Assembly: GCF_949628215.1 (NCBI RefSeq)
Contig: NC_134311.1
Span: 16,740,582-16,804,581, forward strand
Direction of reading: 5' to 3'
Length of the DNA stretch: 64,000 nt
DNA from: Phalacrocorax aristotelis
Lineage: Eukaryota; Chordata; Aves; Suliformes; Phalacrocoracidae
This document shows, in pieces, positions 22,870-35,730 of the stretch (positions within the stretch are counted from its first letter, which is position 1; each line of letters begins with the position of its first letter). A program made the translations under genes and the position numbers. The notes below the pieces were generated by a model. The model searched no databases. It was not told where the DNA came from and saw nothing but the letters and a program-made list of their open reading frames with translations.

Positions 22870-23989
22870 CTGATGTGGTGCATCCTCCTGGAAGTTATGT
22901 CAAGGCATATGAATGAATGAGAGGCAATTAGGGACAGCCAACATACCTTCACCAAGGGCAAAATCCAAAGAGTTGCTGTCAACACCTCGGTGTCCAAATA
23001 GAGATCAGTAACAAGTGGTGTCCATCAGGGGTCTATACTGGGACCAGTGCTGCTCAATATCTTTATTAATGATACAGACAGTGGGATTGAGTGCACCGTC
23101 AGAAAGTTTGCAGATGAAACTAAGATGAGTGGTGCAGTTGATTTGCTTGGGGGCAGGGATGCCATCCAGAGGGACCTTGGCAGGCTTGAGGAATAGGCCC
23201 GTGTGAACCTCATGAAGTTCAGCAAGGCCAAGCGTAAGGGTCAGGGCAATCCCCAGTATCACTACAGACTGGGGGATGAATGGAGTTAGAGCAGCCCTGC
23301 AGAGAAGGACTTGGGGACAGTGATAAATAAAAAACTGAACATGAGCTGGCAACATGCTCTTGCAGCCCAGAAAGCCAATGGTGTCCTGGGCTGCCTCAAA
23401 AGCAGCATGGCCTGCAGGACAAGGGAGGTGATTCTGCCCCTCTACTACGCGCTGGTGAAACCCCACCTGGAGTGCTGCACCCAGCTCTGGGGTGCCCAGT
23501 ACAAGATACACAATGACCTGATGGAGTGGGTCCAGAGGACGGCCATAAAAAGGGCTGGAACCCCTCTCCTATGTGGACAGGCCAAGAGCATTGGGGTTGC
23601 TCAGCCTGGAGAAGAGAAGGCTCTGGGAAGATCTTGTTGCAGCCTATCAATACTTAAAGAGAACCTATAGGAAAGATGGACAGAGATTTTTTTACCAAGG
23701 CCTGTAGTGACAGGACAAGGGGCAATGGTTTTACGCTGAAAGCAGGTAGATTTATATTAGATGTAAGGAAGAAATTCTTTACAATGAGGGTGGTGAGGCA
23801 CTGGAACAGGTTGCCCAGAAAAGCTGTGAATGCCCCCTCCCTGGAAGTGTTCAAGGCCAGGTTGGATGGGGCTTTGAGCAACCTGACCTAGTGAAAGACG
23901 TCCCTGCCCATGTCAAGGAGGTTGGAGCTAGATGGTCTTTGAAGGTCCTTTCCAATGCAAGCCATCCTATGATTCTATAATTCTGTGAA
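22870..23989 (+). mobile_element. CR1 LINE relic, 5'-truncated with internal deletion
   Basis: The plus strand encodes broken CR1 reverse-transcriptase text: ...EVMSRHMNE, SQHTFTKGKI, then after a deletion [28 protein letters not shown] (catalytic FADD altered to FADE), later CSDRTRGNGFTLKAGRF and HWNRLPRKAVNAPSLEVFKA. It ends with the CR1 3' tail TATGATTCTATAATTCTGTG. Stops and frameshifts show it is inactive. The piece between the KGK motif and the palm domain is missing. Confidence 0.93.
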
Positions 23990-26900
23990 AATAGGTATAT
24001 CTCCAGTCCTGAAACAAATCAGGTTACATACGACAGTAGAGATATGCCAATTTGCCTAAATTGATGATCTGGACTAGTGAGAATTTCTTGGCTACTGACC
24101 ATTTCTTTCTCAAGGAATAACTAAGTATAACTATTCTAGGAAGATTGAAAATAGTGTCTAACGGAATGAGTCTTGGGAATAACTGACTTTATTTATTTAC
24201 CTTCCTTATAAGATGGAGAGAACACTAAACTTATTGAGAAATTGTTTGTTGTTCATATTCTCATCCTATCCAAGTACATTATCTTGGTCCTGTTCTCTTT
24301 CCTCCTTACTACTTTCTTGGGTTTTTTTCCCAATTGTTTTGTCCTTTCTCAAACCAGATTATAAGCTCTGCAGGGCAGGGACCATGGCTTCCTATGTATA
24401 GGCTCAGTGATGATCACAGTAGGGCACTGAGTCTGACTATTACTTTTGGCCACCACTGCAGTATGAAGAGCAGCACTGAATACAGAATGCTGTATTGAAC
24501 AGATGCAACATTTAGAACATGTGAAAGCCCTCATGCAGCTATGTGTATTATTGAACAAAGTTGACACTCAGCAATTCTGACTCAAATAAAACACCCATGG
24601 TGGTTTTCCCTTTGGCCTAAATGTCATCATAATATTTTGTCTTACCTACCAATATCATGAACTCTTTTACTATTCTGCTCCATAGTAGATCCTTTATGAA
24701 ATACATTCCTAATCTAATTCCTATTCTTGTCCACAGGTAATTATCAGATTTCACTTTAGGTCTTCTCATTGCTCAGATGATTAGAGAAGTTATTTGAAGT
24801 AAAACATTGAGTCATGCACTTAGATTGTAAGGAATGTTTATAAAAAGATGTTGAAGGTGTATCAGGTCAATGACTGTAATATTTGCTTTACCAAATAAGG
24901 GTAGAAGAAAAGAGGTATACTTAGAAAGTGCTTGTTTGGCTTTAATGAGCTGAAATACGAGTTGATGGTAAATACTATTTTCTCCTCACAGTGAACAGAC
25001 TCAAGCAGCTACTAACTGAAGACCAATCTTTGAAGGTAAACTCAAAAACTGTCATGGTATGCCAGATTGATTTCATTGGGTTTATCCTATCTGAGTTAAA
25101 GTGTGACAGAGTAATTGGTTTCAAGTGCACTGCATTTGTGTAATTTCAAAGCATTCAAAATTATCTCAACATCTGATGTCATCTAGCCAAACAGAAACTT
25201 CCATGAATATAGGTACATTATTCAGGAATTGATACATTCAGTTGTGCTAATGTCGGCTGAATACTGTAATGACAGAGGAGGCTGCCGCCTTTATCTGGGA
25301 AAGTGGATTCCCTTCCCCATCCCTCTAGCTGACTTGTGTTGTCCCTTGTGATATATGTCTGGGCTGTGTGATGGCATCGGGTCAGGTGATGGGGTGATGC
25401 TGCCAATAGGGTCTACAAAAGGATAGGCAATGGGATGAGGGAGAGATCAGATAACAAACAGTCTTGACTGGTGCAACACTGACTTCTCTGTAGCTTTGGA
25501 GGCACTAGAGAAAATATGTGGTTTCACACAGTGGATGGATTTGGACAAGTTAGCTCTGTGGTAGCATGGGAGCAGGACATGAGGATATGAGATGGGGAAG
25601 ACCAGGAACAATTAAACCCCTTACTTATCTTCCCCAGTAAATCTACAGCTAGGAAGGTACACCTACAGCTGGTTTTGTAGCTAAGCTTTGTACACCTACA
25701 AAAAGAAAGCTTTTCTTTTGATCTAGTTTTACCATGCTAATTTCTTGCAGTACTTTTTCTTGTTTATCCAAACTTCCTGTATGTATCTATCTATATAAAA
25801 TTATATCTAGATACAAGTGCCATTTCCCTGCATAGTTTGGAAAAAATCAAACTCTTGGACCTATGCAAATACACAGACCATCATAAACAAAATCCTAAGT
25901 GTTAGGGAATTTTATATTTCTGGTCACCACCCATGGTTTGTTATGGGGAACTGAATAGCGGGGTAGCTGTTCTGCAGAATGGGGTGTCTTACTCATCATA
26001 GTATGACAGTTTACACCTTCTAGCACAACAGTCTGAAAGGACTGTAGGGAGGTGTGCCTGCTCCTAGGTCTTCTGCTTTTCCTAGTGGAAGGTTACTGTG
26101 ACTGCTCCACTGAATTCAAGCTTTGTAGAGGAAGCCATAAAAAGTTTCTCTAAAGGGCCGTGAGAATAAATAAGGAATAAGAACGTCTTAGTGGCATTGT
26201 TTTACTCACTGTCATGAACCTCTTGAGGAATAAAATGCAGAACCTATAGGAACTCCTACAGGGCTTCTCTAGGAATCGTATCAGCAGAAAAGACCCTGTA
26301 GGAAGAGAGAACCTGAATAAGCATTGGCAAGTTTAAGAAGCAAAGATGCTGCTTGAGGAGGATGAATTTTACTGAACTTCTGGTTCCAGAAGCAGGTGTT
26401 TCTCCCATAGACACACAGGAATACAGTGTGTCTGGATTCCCCTTTAAAGTTTTGTGGACAATACTCAATTCTAGTGAACAACTCCCATGGAAATCAGCTG
26501 AGTTACAGCAGGGTGGGCCTTTGCAGCAGAGAGCAGACAATTTAGCATGTTTGTATATGCCCTGTGATGTATTTTTCAAGGAATGAAAATTCCTCCATAT
26601 ACTGTATTTTTCACATTTTTATTGTAGCTCTGGCTTCATGTTTCACTTTGCATTAAAATTAGAATGGTTTCCAGGACAACTCTGCTGTTATAAAACTTTG
26701 GTTAATTGAAGTTTAAATTTGACTGTGGAACGAAGTAGCAGAGCCAATTTAAAATGCCTGAGTTAGTTAAGAGGGCAAGATACTGTCTTTCTCAAGCTAC
26801 CATTTGCTTTTCTTCATTACTGTACTTTCCTTACAGGTTAGTATTTGTCCAAGACTACACAATAACAAGTAGTAACTTCAGTTTGCAATCCACCATGGAA

Positions 26901-29900
26901 GATTCAAAAGCACATTATAAAAGTCTCTCCCATCATTGTTCTTTGCACACCACTGAGGAAGAGCATTTCACCTCTGTTAATGTACTGTTAATGAGCAGTG
27001 TTTGACCAGAAGGAAATTAAATATTCTTTTATAGAAACCTCTGGGGAAATCTGTAAGATTACATGTGTTAGAATTTGGACTGGAATTTGGATTTACAAAA
27101 TTTTAAAGCCAAGGACCTATACAGTCTGATCTTCTGTATAACACAGGCAATGGAATTTCACCCAGTAATTTCTGCATAAAGGTCATAATTAGTCACTGAA
27201 CTAAGATATCTTTTTTAGAAAGACAGTCTTGGATTAAAGAGGTCAAATGATAGAGAGCACACCACATCCCAAAGTCAGCTGATGCAATAGCTTTTTCCCT
27301 TCTCTTCAAAACAAAACAAAACAAAATAAAACCTTATTTATCATTTGAATTGAACACCTCCACTGAAGTTGTCACTCAGGACAGCACTTGTAGTAAGAAA
27401 GCACCTGCTGACACAAGCATGAATGTTTTAAGCATGAAAGCGGTGACTGGTGAAGTAAGAAAAATAAAGCAAAGTTTTGTTTATTGTTCTTGTCACTCAC
27501 CTTTGTAAGGTCCCTCACTTTCTCCTTCTGGCTGCTTGCTTCCTGAGGGAGGGCCAGGGTTGTGCTGAAGAGCTGCAGCAGTTTTGAAGCACCTTTTGAA
27601 ATGAACCCTACCATTATCTGGTCTTTGAGTGACTGTCCTTCACTGGCTTGCTACCTGTGAGAAAAGATTTTGTTGCTGCAAAGGAACAGTTTTGGATGCA
27701 GCATCTGGTGTGCTGAAAATGTATTTATCTAACTTTGCGTTCTTCATGCCAAAAGACAGAGTGGTACTGGACTGAGAAAACCACCAGTGAGGGTCAGCTG
27801 GGGGGAAGATACCTGCTTAGCCCCCAAAGCATTTTGGGAAGTCCTGATATCCAAGCCCCTGAAGACAGACTGAACCTTTTTTGTTAGGAGTCATCAAACA
27901 CATTACTTAAGACAAATTGCTAGGTCATCTCTTTTGTTACATGGGTTTTGCTTTCTAAACATGGGTATCAGAATGAATACCGCATCTCTTGAAAAAAATC
28001 AATTGCCTTCACCACTCAAAATTTTTGTTCAGAACACACAATTGTAGTTTTAGTTTATAAAACTGTATTTAAGATCTAAATTCTAACAAAAAGGCTTACT
28101 GGGTGGAGGGACTGGTCAAAAAAAGCTTGGTACCATGGGACTACAGAGCTCCATGTACTCAGACCTACATCATGATTTCCAACTTTTGCCAAGGCTTAAA
28201 ATATATCACATAAACTATAACCTGTACCTGAAGAAACTGGCCAGGTTCCTTTCTTTGGGGTTAAAAGGTAGCAAACAAAGGCCAGAAACAGAGGACAAAT
28301 TTCCATTGTGGTTAGTGTGACCCATTCAGTCCTGTCTCATCTGTGCAGTCCCAGTGAGTCCTGTGCGCTCCAGAGCCTCTGGCGCTCCTCCATGCTCTAT
28401 GTGATCAAGTACTTACTGAGACGTACTTCTCCGAAGAAGACTGGAAAAAAAAAAAAAAAGAAACTACTAGAACATTCATTTCTGTTCTTTTGAATCACTG
28501 GTGGCTACACAGCATCTAGAGAGAATCTCTTGTCTCTTTAGGTTTTAAAATATCATTGAGGTAAATTGGCCTTTGTTTTTATTTTGCTTACTGTGGCAGG
28601 ATCTTGATTATAAAAGTAATACTCATAAAAAATAAAGGTTGTTCTGTTTAAGATATAAGATTTAATTCAGTTATTTTCTGAGACAGAAAATAGTCTTGTT
28701 GTTATTCATATCACAGACATTTAAAATATATTATTTCTGAAATATGTTCCAAGCAGTGAACAAATTATGTATGTTAAGTGTGAGATAGTGATATCCTTGA
28801 GAAACACAAACTCAACTCATTTGAACCCATAAAAACCTAAGCACTGAAGTTAAACCATAAAATGTGGCAGGCAGTTTCACACTATGGTAAACCACTAGAC
28901 TATTAGGTATGCAGGCAATATGTGCTTGTTTGCTTCCGTGGATACTGAAAGTATTCTGAATTCCTCAGGACTTTAAATATTATGTTATAAAATGTTAAAC
29001 CAATACCTTTAGGACAAAAACAGAATCCAACACATGCCACCTAAATTACTAAGGTTGAAAAACAAAAATGAAGACTCAAGCTTCTGAAGAATTTTTTTTG
29101 ATGGAACATATTTCCACTTCAGCTATAAAAAAACCCTCCAGTTTGAACCCCCACCTTTGTTTACACCTGAGAATTATGATGTACCTTATTCATTTGCCTT
29201 TGGAAAAGGTTATTTTTGTCTCAGCCAAAGCAACTTTTTGGTTTTTTTTTTGTATTACAGTATCTTTGAAGTTAGAAGTTACCCTGTCTTTTTAAAGGGA
29301 GTTTCCTGTTAAAGAAAATTAAGAAAATTATATGCCTCAATCCAGCAGGACAATTTATTGTTGTTTACATCTGCAGCGGACCTAACTGCAACACATACAG
29401 CAGCAAGCTTTCTTTCTGGGAAAACCAAACAAATGCTGTCCTCATTTTGTTAATGAACAGATAGATTTTTCAGAGTTCACCAGAAGTTAAACATTCTGAA
29501 AGAGACCAAAATGCACTGAAAAGACTTCTTAAAAATAATATGCATTGGGAAAAAAGAAACTCAGAGAGTGCATTCACGTGAAGACTGTTGTGAAAGCAAT
29601 TTCTTAGAAGAGATCTTTGAAATGGTTTTTCCACTTCTAAATGCTGATTGTTGATTTTTTTTTTAATGCAAATTTCTGTGGCATTCTGGGAATTTGTCCA
29701 GTTAAACACATTCTTCCAGTTAGCCCAAGAGGAAACTCTCAGCAGCAATTCTGAACTGTTTTTCATTTTAGCAAGATTGATGTGGAAACCTTTGTTTTGT
29801 TTTGAGACACCCTTAGACCTATCATGTGCAATGTGACAATATTTAACCTCTGAAAGGCAGCCTCTTCAGAGCCAATAATGGGCAAATAATATTTAGCCCT

Positions 29901-32900
29901 AGATTGCAAAGAGGAAAATCCTGTACCGTTCAGGATCTTGGGCCTTTCTAGCTATCAGCAGTATTCTGTGTGCTCATTGCCCTCTCCTGGTTTCATCTGG
30001 TAATTTTTGGGGTTTAAAACATTCAAAATGGGTCTCCTGAGAACGTCATGCATTCCTCTAATAGATTTTTTTCCTTTTCCAGTCCAATATATCACTCGTG
30101 TACATGGTTTTTCAGGTAGTACAAAAAACCTCTCTCATTAATGTCCTGGAAACAGGCTAAGAGGCAGCACTCAAGTTAGACCTGGTGAACTCTGTTTGCT
30201 CCTTGTGCTGTTCCGGTATTTGTCTGCGACACGTACTTAGGGCAACCCAGGCAATGCTTGAATTTTAAAAAAATGCTTGTGATAACATCCTGCCTTAAAT
30301 GTTTACAACAAAAAGAAGCTGTTAGGAGATAATAGTTCATTACAGGTAGGCATCTTTTAGAGGGCAGAAGTGTACATTTCTTCATGAAACATATGAGGCC
30401 CAGTTTTAGCAGTTTGTTCAGGGCAATGACCAGACAAGTTCTGAATATCTCGAGGGATGAAGACCCCACATGCTTTCTGGGACCATTCGAGTGTTTCACC
30501 ACCCTCGTGGTAAACTATTTTCTTAATATTAAGTCAGAGTTTCCCATGTTCTAATTTGATGAGCTTGTTCCTTAGAATAGGACCTTTCATTTCATAAAGG
30601 CAAAAATTAAGAAGGCATCCTCTGATGAAGGCAGAGGAATGATAGAGCTTAAAGATCATGACTGGTGCAGAGAAGGGAAATAGGAAGGAATTTTTTTAGT
30701 ACTCAAAAATATGATCATTACCAAGATTACCTTAAAAAAATGTTTAAAAAGGGAAAATATTTTTTTCACCATGATATAAGTACCTTGTGGGCTCACAGCT
30801 GCTTGATAATATAAAGGGCACGATGCAGGAGTTGTGAACCAAACTGAGACTATAATGGAAGACAGAACTCATAAGCATCTATTAAACCTGGTGGTCTGAA
30901 AGCAGCAGTGCTCAGGAGGGCTGCAGCCTGCTGACTTCTCCAGGTAAGAAATGTGTTCCCAAAGTGGATCACCACAGCATGGCCTCTCGGTATATGCCCC
31001 CCTAGGCACCATGTGCTGGGTGCTAGCAGGGGCAGCATACGTTATACAGGTGGCATACATGGTACAGGATTTTGAATTAGGAATCCTGTGGCCTGAATTT
31101 ATTTTCCAGAAGAATGAGAAATTTTAAGTGCTGCTTTAGTGGCATGAGATGGAAAAGATATTGGAAAGAGAAGTAGCAATGAGTCTGACTTCCCGTAAAC
31201 AGTCTTATGTGGGAGCATGGGATCTGGTTTCCCATGTTCACAAATTTGAAGGAAACCATCTTGGATCCCCATATAGACTGAAGCTTATTACTGGAGTCTA
31301 TATTCTGTTGTATGTATCAGGTGGTTTTTTTCACCCACACTGCAAAAAGATACTATTATGTAGATCTTTTATTTACATATGTATTTTGTGTGTGCATTAC
31401 ACATGCATGCACATGTATGTATATAAAGAGGTGAACAGAATTACTACATTTCATTTAGAAAGTTATTCTCTGACCTGCTGTCCTCAGTTTCTGTGATATG
31501 AAAATGTTGGAGAAATAAAAGAGACTTTAAAGGCCTACACCAGCGGAAAGACTCTCCCAGCCAAGGGAGTGGGAGGGACAGCCAGTTAGCCAGGTGGCTT
31601 GCAAGGACATCTTCATAAGAGTCACATCAGCAGTAAACTTGGGGGTGCAACTGAGACACAGTAGTTTCCTGCTTTGAATGCAACACCCTGTGTTTTATAA
31701 TGTAAAATCTAATTCCCCGTGTGTGGCATTTTTGATTTACCGAATCCCCAGTTACTCTATCTGTTAGAACAATTACACGAAGACCTACAATTACTTAGGC
31801 AAAATTTTGGATCTCACAAATTCGTAGGCTCTCAAAAGCATGCTGATACAGTGTTGTCCTGAAAGCCAGAATACGGGGACATTCTTGAAACTTCACTTTT
31901 CCTTTAGCTATATTATTTGTTAGTCTTCTCCATTTGAATATAATTCCATTCAGATCCCAAATTGTCCAGGAGGAATGTTGGTGGTTCTGGGACCTCCCAG
32001 GCATAAGAGAAGTCTTTAACTTGTGATGGGATGAGACTTAAGCTGAATGTTTAGACTGAAGAATTTGTCTAAAATAACTTCATTGTGCTCCCAAAATAAT
32101 CTGTCTGCCAGATTTAGCAGACTTTCTGGTAGGTTTTAGTGGAAATCTCCACATCCTGGAATTTGCCTTTTATATAACGTGGTAACACTAAAAGGAGTTA
32201 GAACTTTTGGTTGTCCTTACGGCTAAAGAAAAAAAGTGTCTGTTAGTATACTAGGTAATGTACACTAGTCACTAGGCATGTTGATATGTAGTCATACGCT
32301 ATGTTGTACTAGGTAGATCTGCAACCAGATTATAAAAGAGGCTACATCATGTGTCAGGCAGAGGGAATGAATATCTAAGGCACATCAGTGTTTTTAAGTT
32401 TAAGATGAGAGAGTCCTGTAGTTTAAATTATAAATAAACAGATATTCCAGAAATTGATACATTTAGATTATTCTTTATATATCTACATACTTTGTTCAGA
32501 ATGGGTCCAAATACATTAAAAACTTCATGGCTCTTTTAGGAGACATAATGCATGTAAACTGTTAGAAAGGTAAGCATCACTTTGTCTTTCCCTTAGGAAA
32601 CCTTCATGTTTGTACAGTAGCTTTTCTATTGAGACTCAGGGTACAGTTTTAATTTCTATTAAGACAATAATGTTGCCTGGTGAAACCAACTTGAATTCAA
32701 CACCCAAAGACTTTGTGTGGTTTCATATCTATCTCCCACTTTGTTTCTACCGTGTATAAAGTGTATAAACTGAATTGGATTTATCATCACCCTCTTGCCA
32801 TTTATTCTTTCATAACGTAGTCATTTGCTTCTCTCCTCTTAGCTTCAGGGGTTTGTATTGGGAGGAAGATCAACTAATTTGATTTTTCAAATGGTAACAC

Positions 32901-34589
32901 CAAATTAATATCCAGACAGAGATTTCTTATTATACTTTAGAAACGTTATATTTTCATGATGTTTTGTGCTCCAAGCTAATTTCTAAGTGATATGATTTAT
33001 TTAACTAAGATCAGAAAACCCACTGGAGATTGAAAAGTGGCAAATATTTTTCTTTTAAAGAGATTTTTAATATATTTAGGACACCATAAATATAAAGCAA
33101 TTTTAAATGAAGAGCTGGAGATTAGCTAAAGCAATACAAGAGAATAGGTGAGAAGCAATATCTTGAATGTAGTCCAGAAGAAGTTAGACCATATATGGTC
33201 AGATCTCTCTGACTCTGTGAAAGTATACTGCTATAAAATACTGCATTATATGGTGATAATAACTCAGTGGGTGACAGCTTTCTTTTGAGTCACTGCTAAC
33301 TAACCCTGTTGTCCAGTACAAAGGTAGGAAGTGCTGTGTTCCTCAAGGTACAATGTGTTACATGAGATGACGGTAGAATTAGGGTTTAAATAACTTGCAG
33401 GCATTATATATGTAGAAGTGTTCATGAAAGAAAGGATGTTAGCCTTGGCATAAAAGACAAATGATAATATAAACGAGTAACAACTACACCCATGTAAATT
33501 TCCCTTTATACTTGCATCATACTGATTGACGCAAAAACTACTTATAATTTATTTTCTTGTCAAAACCACATATTTATTATGTATAAGCAAACAAACAGAA
33601 TTTTGCAAGGCTGATGTGCCAGTAGTATTTATAATTCACATATTCTTCATCTATATAAATAAACAAAAATTAATAACTTAGCAGAATAGTGGTTTTAATC
33701 ATCAAACAATTACATCTTGAAATGTCCCCAGCCCAAATTAAATTAAAGTGTTTTTGTATAGTCAAAATCAGACACAACTCTATATAAAGCTTTAATTATA
33801 CCTGTAAATGGTACTTAGATTTTTTTGGCAATCTGATGGTCTGTGATTTCTCATCAAGATGATTCTATGCTCCTAGTTCAATTGTGGTTACCCCAAATAG
33901 AAATTTTGTCTGAACTGTTCTTCTGTTTTGGAGCATAAGGTAATGCGTATTCAATTATTTTTTCCTTTAGTTCTTTTTCCTCTGCTTACTTTTTTGAATA
34001 TCTCACTCCACGTGTGCATCACTGTTAAGCCATCCTATCAAACCCACTTTGTCACAACTAAATGGACATGATTCTTCCTTTGTTTTGCACTAGCCTGCTG
34101 ACAATTTCCTTCCCACAATTTGTCAATGAAGGGTGCTGTAGCTGGTGGCCCTGCTATTCCAGACTGTTAGTCTGTATGAACCACTTGCAACATATGAACT
34201 AAAGCATTAGTTGCTTTAGTTGACTGCCCAGTTTTACAGGAAAAGAACGTTATTCCCAAATATATTGCAGTTTATAGTCAAAGTAAAGACAAGATATTAT
34301 CTGTGAAGCAAAACACACCTGTTTTAACTAGATCTACAATGATGAGATGGGGAAATTCTCCAATAAGCAACATAAAGCAAGAAATGTTGGAGCATATAGT
34401 CTTGCACTAGCATAGCTGTGATGCTTTAGCCTCATTCCAGGGCAGGACATGATGCCACATATGCATGGCTAAGTTTTGCTTCTTTCCTTGCATATGGGGA
34501 AAAGGGGCATAGAGACAGGGAAACCAGAAAAGCTGAAACGGTCAGTTTTCATTAAAAGTAGGTGCCACATTATGTCTAAGGCAAGTGAG
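23990..34589. other. Intergenic; no gene or clear repeat family seen
   Basis: About 10.6 kb of AT-rich sequence. Open frames are short and random-looking. A-rich runs occur near 27,309-27,332 and 28,445-28,460. No splice-supported exon was found. Confidence 0.5.
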
Positions 34590-35730
34590 TAAATCCCATG
34601 GTTTCCCACAGCTGATGCAGTTTCGCACAGCCTTCTCCTAGAGAAACTAAGGCATTGTGGTCTAGACAAGTGATCTGTGGAGGGGGGGGGAACTGGCTGA
34701 CAGGCCGCACCCAAAGGGTGGTAGTAAATTACCTTGTCAAACTGGCAACCTGTCACAAGTGGGGTCCCCCAGGGATCAACATTGGGCCCAATGTTATTCA
34801 ACATCTTCATAAGTGATCTGGATAATGGGATCAAGTGTAGCCTGGTGAAGTCTGCTGATGATACCAGACTGAACAGGGATGTGGACACTTTGGAGGGGAG
34901 AGCCACCCTGCACAAAGACATGGATAGGCTGGAAGAGTGGGCTAACAACAACCTTATGAAGTTCAACAAAGACAAATGTAAGGTCATGCACCTGGGAAAA
35001 CATAATCTGGGAGTGCAGCACAGACTGGGATCCACCTGGCCGAAGAGCAGCTCTGTGGAAAGGGACCTGGGGGTCCTGGTGGACAGGAAGCTCAATACAA
35101 GCGAAGAGTGTGCTGCTGCAGCCAAGAAGGCCAACGGGATGCTGGGTTGCATCAAAAAGGGCATCATCAGCAGAGATAAAGAAGTCATTATCCTGCTCTA
35201 CTCAGCGCTTGTCAGGCCACACCTGGAGTCCTGTGTGCAGTTCTGGTCCCCGCTATACAAAAAGGATGTGGACAGGCTGGAAGGGGTCCAGAGAAGGGCC
35301 ACCAAGATGATCAAAGGACTGGGAAGGCTGCCATGTGAGGATAGGCTGGGAGAGCTGGGTTTGTTCAGCCTTGAGAAAAGAAGTCTTACAGAAGACTTTG
35401 TCACCAGTTCCCATATTTAAAGGGAGGCTACAAAGAAGATGGAGACTCCCTTTGTAAAAGGACTCACATGGAAAAGATGAGGGGTAATGGGTAGAAGTTA
35501 CTTCTGGGGATATTCTGACTGGACACAAAAGGAAATTTTCTTACAATGAGAAAACAACCATCCATTGGTAAAATCTCCCCAGGGAAGCAGTGGATTGCCC
35601 AACACTGGACACTTTTGAGATTCAGCTGGACAGGGTGCTGGGCCATCTTGTCTAGACCATGCTTTTGCCAAGAAAGGACTAGATGATCCTTGAGATCCCT
35701 TCTAACCTGGCATTCTATGATTCTATGATC
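34590..35730 (+). mobile_element. CR1 LINE relic, 3' end with long open RT fragment
   Basis: Starts in [16 protein letters not shown] text near 34,600. A 228-codon open frame at 34,734-35,420 carries VTSGVPQGSTLGPMLFNIFI, the catalytic palm motif changed to SADD (34,851-34,862), KFNKDKCKVMHLGKHN, and RATKMIKGLGRLPCEDRLGE. It continues out of frame to the TTCTATGATTCTATGATCATTC tail. Truncated at the 5' end. Of the three plus-strand CR1 relics it keeps the longest uninterrupted frame, so it is probably not the oldest copy. Confidence 0.95.

Noticed and set aside
23005..23511. 168-codon minus-strand ORF
   Set aside because: Antisense shadow of the plus-strand CR1 relic.
34469..35188. 239-codon minus-strand ORF
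   Set aside because: Antisense shadow of the CR1 reverse-transcriptase frame on the plus strand.
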